Assembly (NCBI GenBank): GCA_030634715.1
Contig: DAOWAG010000066.1
Location: forward strand, 1 to 6,870
DNA: 6,870 nucleotides
From: Candidatus Aegiribacteria sp.
GTDB taxonomy: Bacteria; Fermentibacterota; Fermentibacteria; Fermentibacterales; Fermentibacteraceae
Direction: 5' to 3'
Shown: positions 1 through 5,074 of the stretch, piece by piece
Numbering within the stretch: the first letter of the stretch is position 1
How the letters are laid out: each line of letters begins with the position of its first letter
Made by a program: the position numbers and the translations under genes
The notes under the pieces: generated by a model
What the model was told of the DNA's origin: nothing
Databases searched by the model: none
What the model saw: the letters and a program-made list of their open reading frames with translations, nothing else

Positions 1-935
1 AGGATTCAGTTCTGGAGGGTTTGAAGGCGCTTGGATCCTGCAGGTGGGTTCTAGTTCACGATGCCGCTCGTCCTCTGATATCAGACGGGATTATTCGCCG
101 GGTTATGAGGGGAACAGTGGAAACAGGAGCAGCAGTGCCTGTGATATCAGTTAGAGATACTGTTAAGAGAATATCTTCTCATGGTGCTGTCAGCGGAACT
201 GTTCCCAGAGATGATCTGAGACTGAGTCAGACACCTCAGGGATACAGAATGGATGTACTTGAAAAAGTTCTCTCCTCCGCGAATGGTGTCGTTACAGATG
301 AGTGTTCAGCGATGGAGCAGGCAGGACACGAAGTTCTGGCTGTTAATGGTAATATTCGGAACATGAAGCTTACTGATCCATCGGACTTTGCGATTATTGA
401 GTCGCTTGTGTCCGGGAAGACGGAATCCCGGAACGGAATCGGGCTCGATTTCCATCCTTTCGCCGCTGGCAGACCTCTCTTTGTTGGTGGATGCAGTATT
501 GAAGAAGACGTTGGACTTTCAGGACATTCAGATGGTGATGCCGTCCTGCACGCAATTGCTGATGCGCTTCTTTCCGCTTCCAGACTCGGAGATATCGGTA
601 TTCATTTCCCGCCTGTTGAAGAGAAATGGAAAGACGCTGACAGCGCGGATCTTCTGAGGACTGTTTCCAGTCTCATCTCAAATGATGGATGGACTATCAA
701 ACAGATTGATGTTACCGTGATCTCCAATTTGCCCAGAATCGCTCCCATTCGAGATCAAGTAATAAGAAGGATTGCAGGGATACTCGGTGTAGCACCGGAT
801 ACAGTCTGGGTTAAGGGTACAACAACAAACACTCTGGGAGATATTGGAAAAGGTAAGGGACTGGGTTGTATGGTTATGGCAGTTATCACCCGCTTTATTC
901 CCGAAGCAGTATCCGAAAATAAGGGAAATCAGTGA
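1..935 (+). CDS. ispDF: Bifunctional IspD-IspF enzyme of the MEP isoprenoid pathway, 5' end missing
   Basis: This cytoplasmic enzyme combines 2-C-methyl-D-erythritol 4-phosphate cytidylyltransferase (IspD) with 2,4-cyclodiphosphate synthase (IspF), steps 3 and 5 of the MEP pathway to isopentenyl diphosphate. The frame is open to the left edge (first full codon at base 3, reading DSVLEGL, a typical IspD segment), so the start and the nucleotide-binding N-terminus lie outside; the TTG at 21 is internal. Numbering from that TTG, IspD spans about 1-130, with HDAARP (13-18), the TVPR arginine, the TPQ threonine and the lysine of NMKLT all matching conserved ligands. IspF spans about 138-292: metal ligands D143 and H145 (GLDFH), H177 in the HSDGD...LH segment, and D191 in GDIG. 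Substitutions are present: TTTN for TTTE, GKGKG for GRGEG, FPPVE for FPDTD. No stop or restart separates the domains, so this is a true fusion. The stop overlaps the next gene. Confidence 0.95.
   Translation, partial: DSVLEGLKALGSCRWVLVHDAARPLISDGIIRRVMRGTVETGAAVPVISVRDTVKRISSHGAVSGTVPRDDLRLSQTPQGYRMDVLEKVLSSANGVVTDECSAMEQAGHEVLAVNGNIRNMKLTDPSDFAIIESLVSGKTESRNGIGLDFHPFAAGRPLFVGGCSIEEDVGLSGHSDGDAVLHAIADALLSASRLGDIGIHFPPVEEKWKDADSADLLRTVSSLISNDGWTIKQIDVTVISNLPRIAPIRDQVIRRIAGILGVAPDTVWVKGTTTNTLGDIGKGKGLGCMVMAVITRFIPEAVSENKGNQ
921..935 (+). promoter_or_regulatory. Ribosome binding site and GTGA stop/start overlap for the DedA gene
   Basis: AAGGGA at 921-926 lies five bases before a GTG at 932-934, and the TGA stop of the upstream isoprenoid gene is 933-935. 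The purine-rich site inside the upstream coding end supports GTG 932 as the start and suggests that ribosomes finishing the upstream gene restart here. Confidence 0.65.
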
Positions 936-1546
936 TTGAGCAGATTCTTGAATATCTGTCGAACAATCCGCCCGGTATCTGGGCAGGACCACTGCTGGGT
1001 ATAATTGCTTTTGCTGAGACTCTCTTTCCGCCACTTCCGGGAGATATTCTTTTCATTATTCTGGCAGGCTGGGCAATGGCCGGTGGTCTTTCCTTCATTC
1101 TTGCGGCTTTGTTCGGTGTAGCCGGGTGTTTTCTCGCAAGCTGTATTCTGTTTTTTATCGGGCATTCACCCGGCAGGAAATTCGTGGATGGATGGCTCTC
1201 CAGAAAGGTTAACCCCATACGTGTTGAGAAAGCCAAATTACTTATCAAGAAACACGGTCCACTTGTTCTAGCGGGAAGCCGATTTATTCCCGGTGTACGA
1301 TCCCTGCTCGTTCTAATAGCGGGAACGTCCGGTATGCGGTTTGCTTTGGCAGCTCTTCCTGTCGCAATAAGCGCGATTGCATGGTACATCATTCTTTCGG
1401 TTGCCGGTTCAATACTCGGTAACAATCTGGAGGCTGTTGAAGGATTCATGAAACAGTTCGAAGTTTGGATATGGATTCTTCTTGCTGTCATTGTAGTCGT
1501 TCTCATGTTGATGAAACGGCTGGACAAGCGAAGGCAGCAGGAATGA
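932..1546 (+). CDS. DedA/SNARE-associated-family inner membrane protein
   Basis: A 204-residue integral membrane protein of the DedA family; length and layout fit the family. Members are inner membrane transporters or flippases tied to membrane homeostasis, and some have been linked to recycling of undecaprenyl phosphate. The N-terminal re-entrant region carries E29 in FAET and D38 in LPGD, and the second conserved block has R117 and R123 in SRFIPGVR, the same six-residue arginine spacing reported as essential in E. coli YqjA/YghB. Hydrophobic segments lie at about 17-50, 54-77, 136-161 and 178-194, with a basic cytoplasmic tail ending RLDKRRQQE. The GTG start overlaps the ispDF stop by four bases, and its own stop overlaps the next start. 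Isoprenoid synthesis upstream fits a lipid-carrier role, but the substrate cannot be read from the sequence. Confidence 0.9.
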   Translation: MIEQILEYLSNNPPGIWAGPLLGIIAFAETLFPPLPGDILFIILAGWAMAGGLSFILAALFGVAGCFLASCILFFIGHSPGRKFVDGWLSRKVNPIRVEKAKLLIKKHGPLVLAGSRFIPGVRSLLVLIAGTSGMRFALAALPVAISAIAWYIILSVAGSILGNNLEAVEGFMKQFEVWIWILLAVIVVVLMLMKRLDKRRQQE

Positions 1547-2967
1547 AGATACTTTTTGCCACTGCGGAAGCTTATCCATTCGCGTGTACAGGCGGACTTG
1601 CAGGTGTTACCGGATCTTTACCTGTTGCCCTGGAACGTATCGGTCACTCAGTGAATCTGATCATGCCCTTTTATCGAGACATAAAAAATCTTGATGATTA
1701 CGAGTGGATTGGAGATAGGTTCTTAACCTCAGCCGGTGAGAAATTCGGTCTTGCTCAGACAGTACTTCCCGGAAGCGATGTAACTGTATACCTGATAAGC
1801 AAGGATGAATACTTCGACAGACCGGGGATCTATGGTCCGGATGATGACAGTGCCTATCAGGATAATGCGGGTAGATTCGCATTTTTTTCAAGAGCGACTG
1901 CTTCCTTCCTGGAGAATTTTGAAGAAACTCCGGATATACTGCACTGTCATGATTGGCAGACAGGTCTGGTTCCAGCTTACATTCGGAGCTTTCGAAAACC
2001 CGCTGTTGTTTTCACGGTTCATAACATGCGTTATCAGGGGAATTATCCTCCCGAGGAGTTCGCTTCTACATTCCTGCCCTGGTCTTTATTTACGGTAGAC
2101 GGGCTGGAGTTTTTTGGAACTTTCAGCTTTCTCAAATCAGGAATCGTCTTTTCTGATCAAATAACTACTGTAAGCAGTTCTTATGCAAAGGAGATTCAGA
2201 CTCCAGCGTTTGGTGAGAGTATGGATGGAATATTCCGAGCACGCTCGGACAGACTTACGGGGATACTAAATGGAATTGACTATAGAATCTGGAATCCATC
2301 AACAGATCCCGCGATAGAAGCTTCTTACAACGCAGATTCGATCGGACCGAGGAGCATCTGTCGGAATGAACTTATCAGACAGCACAATCTCGGCAAGAAT
2401 AATGACAGAATGATTATCGGGATCATATCCAGGCTTACCGAACAGAAGGGGCTGGACCTGCTTTTTCCCATAGTCGACAGACTTATTCGGGAAGGGTTGA
2501 ATTTTGTCATCCTCGGAACCGGAGAAAAGCGCTACATGAAGAAATTAACCGAAATTTCAAGAAAGAATCCAGGCAGAATCTCAGTAACTCTGGATTACGA
2601 TGAAGAAATGGCTCGATCGATATTCGCGGGATGCGACCTCTTTGTCATGCCCAGTAGATTCGAACCGTGCGGACTTGCGCAGATGATGGCCATGCGGTAC
2701 GGGGCTGTGCCTCTTGTCAGAAAGACAGGTGGACTTGCTGACACGGTGATCGATGAGAGGGACAATGGTTTCGGTTTTGTTTTTGATAAACCGGATCCGG
2801 ATGAACTGTTGAATACAATCCTCCGGGCACAGCGGCTGTTCGGGAACGGGCGCAGGTGGACCTGGCTGTCAAAAAAATGTATGAAGCAGGACAATTCCTG
2901 GGACAACCGGGCTGAACAGTATGTTAAGGTTTACGGCGAAGCAGTTGAAACAAGGAGGAGAAGATGA
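1543..2967 (+). CDS. glgA: Glycogen/starch synthase (GT5 family) with altered N-terminal substrate motif
   Basis: A 474-residue GT-B enzyme that extends alpha-1,4-glucan, normally from ADP-glucose, in the cytoplasm. I chose ATG 1543 because it overlaps the dedA stop (ATGA), has AAGG eight bases upstream, and gives the canonical MKILFATAEAYP beginning; a longer reading from TTG 1465 would only translate dedA out of frame. The N-terminal domain has CHDWQ (135-139) and TVHNMRYQG (158-166, with H160 matching E. coli H161). The C-terminal domain has ISRLTEQKGLDL (R297, K302), SRFEPCGL (E374, C376) and the second KTGGLAD (394-400). Length and the C-terminal NSW...Y..VY block are normal. The oddity is residue 15: the otherwise near-invariant KTGGLADV reads CTGGLAGV, losing the lysine that contacts ADP-glucose and the following aspartate. 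No branching enzyme or pyrophosphorylase gene is in view. It may be active with changed affinity or a different donor. Confidence 0.93.
   Translation: MKILFATAEAYPFACTGGLAGVTGSLPVALERIGHSVNLIMPFYRDIKNLDDYEWIGDRFLTSAGEKFGLAQTVLPGSDVTVYLISKDEYFDRPGIYGPDDDSAYQDNAGRFAFFSRATASFLENFEETPDILHCHDWQTGLVPAYIRSFRKPAVVFTVHNMRYQGNYPPEEFASTFLPWSLFTVDGLEFFGTFSFLKSGIVFSDQITTVSSSYAKEIQTPAFGESMDGIFRARSDRLTGILNGIDYRIWNPSTDPAIEASYNADSIGPRSICRNELIRQHNLGKNNDRMIIGIISRLTEQKGLDLLFPIVDRLIREGLNFVILGTGEKRYMKKLTEISRKNPGRISVTLDYDEEMARSIFAGCDLFVMPSRFEPCGLAQMMAMRYGAVPLVRKTGGLADTVIDERDNGFGFVFDKPDPDELLNTILRAQRLFGNGRRWTWLSKKCMKQDNSWDNRAEQYVKVYGEAVETRRRR
2952..2967 (+). promoter_or_regulatory. Strong Shine-Dalgarno site and ATGA overlap for the Yip1-like gene
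   Basis: AAGGAGG at 2952-2958 is a perfect anti-16S match, five bases before ATG 2964, inside the last codons of glgA. The glgA stop (2965-2967) overlaps the start codon. This is the best ribosome binding site in the window. It fixes the start and suggests this gene can be translated well in its own right as well as by coupling. Confidence 0.8.
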
Positions 2968-3713
2968 GAGTTCCAGAGAAAACCGTTGAATCTCTCCTTT
3001 CCGTATGCACTCAATTCTGGCAGACCGATCGCGCTTACACACTCCTTAAGAATAACAGAACTGCCGGGATTGTTATGATTGCCTCTGTAATAGTAATTTC
3101 TGTATCCGGTTACATTCCAACACTGCTCATTAATTGGGCTGAAGTACAGGAAGAATGGACTGATGAGAGGATGCCTGAACTGATAGACCAGGAATTTACT
3201 CCTGTACAGGCAGACAGTGTAATTGCAAGTGAACTTTATGAAATGCGCGGAATGATGGAAAGTCTACCGCTTGCAAGACTTATTGAGAGAGGGTTGATCG
3301 CTGTCATTGGTGCCCTGGCAGCTTTTGGAATAGTATTCGCGGTTGAGTCCAGGAAGGTTGGGAGGCTTGGGGATTACATAACATCTGCTGTGTTGTCTCA
3401 GTCTGCATACATGCTTACCGGTATGTTGCTGATTGTTGTTGTTACAATGCTGAGAATACCTCCAACTGTTAGACTGAATCTTGCAGTGCTAATTCCTGTT
3501 GATACACTTTCTCCATCAAGAATTCACGTTTTCCTGTTCACATTTCTCAGCAATATTGATATCCCTTCAATTGCAGCGCTTCTTCTCTGGGGAAGGGGTC
3601 TTTCAGCAATGCTTGGACGAAGTCATTCATGGGGAATCAGACTCTGTATTTCAGTATACATAATTGGAATCTTGCTTATTTCTTTACCGGTGATGTTCGC
3701 GCCGGTGGCGTAA
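2964..3713 (+). CDS. Five-helix membrane protein resembling the Yip1 family
   Basis: A 249-residue inner membrane protein of unknown function. Hydrophobic segments lie at about 34-55, 107-126, 143-165, 186-210 and 224-245. The N-terminal 33 residues are soluble and basic (TDRAYTLLKNNR). A long acidic loop (about 57-106) separates helices 1 and 2. The resemblance to Yip1-domain proteins rests on five helices, a conserved-looking FLSNIDIPSIAALLLWGRG stretch before the last helices, and the GLSAML...GRSHSW turn. The match is by overall pattern, so another small membrane family is possible. It overlaps glgA by four bases and ends 19 bases before the TolC gene. Bacterial Yip1-like proteins have no settled function. 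Its position before an outer membrane channel suggests an envelope role, which is inference. Confidence 0.6.
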   Translation: MRVPEKTVESLLSVCTQFWQTDRAYTLLKNNRTAGIVMIASVIVISVSGYIPTLLINWAEVQEEWTDERMPELIDQEFTPVQADSVIASELYEMRGMMESLPLARLIERGLIAVIGALAAFGIVFAVESRKVGRLGDYITSAVLSQSAYMLTGMLLIVVVTMLRIPPTVRLNLAVLIPVDTLSPSRIHVFLFTFLSNIDIPSIAALLLWGRGLSAMLGRSHSWGIRLCISVYIIGILLISLPVMFAPVA

Positions 3714-3722
3714 AAGGAAGGG
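3714..3722 (+). promoter_or_regulatory. Ribosome binding site for the TolC-family gene
   Basis: AAGGAAGGG fills the start of the 19-base gap after the Yip1-like gene and ends ten bases before ATG 3733. There is no in-frame GTG, TTG or ATG between that gene's stop and 3733, so the start is well defined despite the rather long spacing. Confidence 0.6.
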
Positions 3723-3732
3723 TGTTGACCGA

Positions 3733-5028
3733 ATGAGAATAATATCGATATTGTTACTTTTTATGGTTTCAGTACTGTTTGGACAGGAAGATGCGCTTGT
3801 TCTGGACCTTTCCGGCTGGGTTCAGCTGGCTTTTGAGAATTCCCCTGATATCGACAGGTCGTCAGCGGATCTGTTTTCTGCGGATGCTGCCGTATCTTCG
3901 TCTTCATCATTTCTATGGCCCTCGCTCACATTCAGTTCTTCGGCAGGGCATTCATGGAGTTCAACGCCTGATATGGGCGGAGGCTACACAGATACAGATA
4001 ATTCCTCATGGTCATTGTCAGGCAGACTTTCTCAGGAAATTCTGGCAAGCGGAGGCAGAAACTGGCTTATGCTGTCCGGCAGCAGGCACTCCCGAGAGGC
4101 TTCCAGATATGATCATGACCAGGTCAGGCTGGAATTGACAATGGATGTGATAGTAGCTTACTACGGTGTGATAGAATCCATTGGTCTTTATTCTACATCC
4201 GAGAAAGCTCTTGATAGAACCAATGAACAAATGCGAAGAATCCAGTCCTTGTATGATCTTGGAGCCGCTACGAATCTTGAACTCATTCAGACTGAGGTTC
4301 AACAGAGTCGTGACAGTCTTACACTGCTTCAGAGAAGGCAGGCAGTGTCGAATGCTTACGCCCTTCTTTATCAGACAGCTGGACTTGTTGGCTCGCATAC
4401 AAAGGTAAATACTCATGCGGTTCTTCAGCCTGTATCAAGAAATTCAGCATTGAATTTCAGCGCTGATCTGTCCAGGAACAACTCACTTGCGGCTGCAAGG
4501 GAAAGACTGACTGAAGTTCAGCTCTCATATGAAGCATACAAGCGTTCATACTGGCCATCGCTCAACGCTAGCGGAAACTGGAACTGGAGTAACGATGAAC
4601 TTGAATTCGACGATTTCACTGATAGAGACAGCTGGAGCATTTCTCTGACAATGAGCTGGACTCTGTTTGATGGGTTCAGCAGAGAAAGCGGAATTCAATC
4701 ATCCAGGGCTTCAGTTCTAAGGCAGCAGGCATCATATGAATCACTGAACAACTCGCTCACAACTGCTGTATTGACATCACGGAACGATCTGATCAGTTCT
4801 ATTGAAACCTGGCAGTTGTCACTGGAGATTCTGAATCAGGCAGAAGAACAGCTGCGGCTTTCAGAGATGAGTTATGACCTTGGCAGTCTTCCCCTTCTGG
4901 ATCTGCTTGATGCTCTGTCTGGCGTGTCTGATGCTGAGGCTTCTGTTGAATCCGCGATAACTTCCAGCCTTATAGCTGAAGCAAGACTCCTTGTTCTTCT
5001 TGGGCAGGTGCCCAGAATCGGGGAATAA
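3733..5028 (+). CDS. TolC-family outer membrane efflux protein
   Basis: A 431-residue outer membrane protein of the TolC/OEP family, which forms a trimeric channel that carries drugs, metals or proteins out together with an inner membrane pump and a periplasmic adaptor. A signal peptide (about 1-17, MRIISILLLFMVSVLFG, cut before QED) is followed by the two internally repeated halves typical of the family. Paired landmarks are FLWPSLTFS (60-68) with YWPSLNAS (273-280), SWSLSGRLSQ (92-101) with SWSISLTMSW (300-309), and LYDLGAATNLELIQ (173-186) with SYDLGSLPLLDLLD (380-393). Long helical stretches at about 115-215 and 320-425 would form the periplasmic tunnel. The gene ends in tandem in-frame stops, TAA then TAG. 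No adaptor or pump gene is in the window, so the cargo is unknown and the gene may be an orphan channel here. Confidence 0.93.
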   Translation: MRIISILLLFMVSVLFGQEDALVLDLSGWVQLAFENSPDIDRSSADLFSADAAVSSSSSFLWPSLTFSSSAGHSWSSTPDMGGGYTDTDNSSWSLSGRLSQEILASGGRNWLMLSGSRHSREASRYDHDQVRLELTMDVIVAYYGVIESIGLYSTSEKALDRTNEQMRRIQSLYDLGAATNLELIQTEVQQSRDSLTLLQRRQAVSNAYALLYQTAGLVGSHTKVNTHAVLQPVSRNSALNFSADLSRNNSLAAARERLTEVQLSYEAYKRSYWPSLNASGNWNWSNDELEFDDFTDRDSWSISLTMSWTLFDGFSRESGIQSSRASVLRQQASYESLNNSLTTAVLTSRNDLISSIETWQLSLEILNQAEEQLRLSEMSYDLGSLPLLDLLDALSGVSDAEASVESAITSSLIAEARLLVLLGQVPRIGE

Positions 5029-5074
5029 TAGAGAATGCATGCAATGGAATTCGAGTTAGTGGAATCCATGAATT
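5029..5074 (+). other. Short gap between the TolC and lipoprotein genes
   Basis: This 46-base, AT-rich stretch holds the second stop of the TolC gene (TAG at 5029-5031), the palindromic ATGCATGC (5035-5042), and no hairpin with a U-run. I see no convincing promoter. It is the largest gap in the window, so if the operon is broken anywhere it is here. Confidence 0.5.

Noticed and set aside
21..23. TTG at 21 as a true start of the isoprenoid gene
   Set aside because: The same frame continues upstream to the edge with IspD-like residues (DSVLEG), and an IspD starting here would lack its nucleotide-binding N-terminus.
895..1527. A 210-codon minus-strand open frame opposite dedA
   Set aside because: It is the antisense of a well-supported DedA gene, and its Arg/Pro/Thr-rich translation is typical of a shadow frame.
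1465..1545. Extended glgA reading from TTG 1465
   Set aside because: The extra 26 residues are an out-of-frame reading of the DedA C-terminus, cysteine- and histidine-rich and unlike any GlgA. ATG 1543 gives the family's normal N-terminus and an ATGA overlap.
2848..2910. Suspected frameshift near the end of glgA, because another frame also reads plausibly there
   Set aside because: The annotated frame gives W..L.KKCM.QDNSW followed by A..Y..VY, which matches the usual GlgA C-terminus and runs to a stop at the expected place.
3725..3730. TTGACC before the TolC gene as a -35 box
   Set aside because: A matching -10 box would fall inside the coding sequence downstream of the start, so it cannot drive the full gene.
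5000..5016. Hairpin TGGGC-AGGT-GCCCA near the end of the TolC gene, as a terminator
   Set aside because: The stem is only five or six pairs, lies inside the coding sequence, and is followed by AGAATCGGGG, not a T-run.
5044..5069. Possible inverted repeat ATGGA...TCCAT in the gap before the lipoprotein gene
   Set aside because: Only five bases pair, the arms do not extend cleanly, and there is no T-tract; this is expected by chance.
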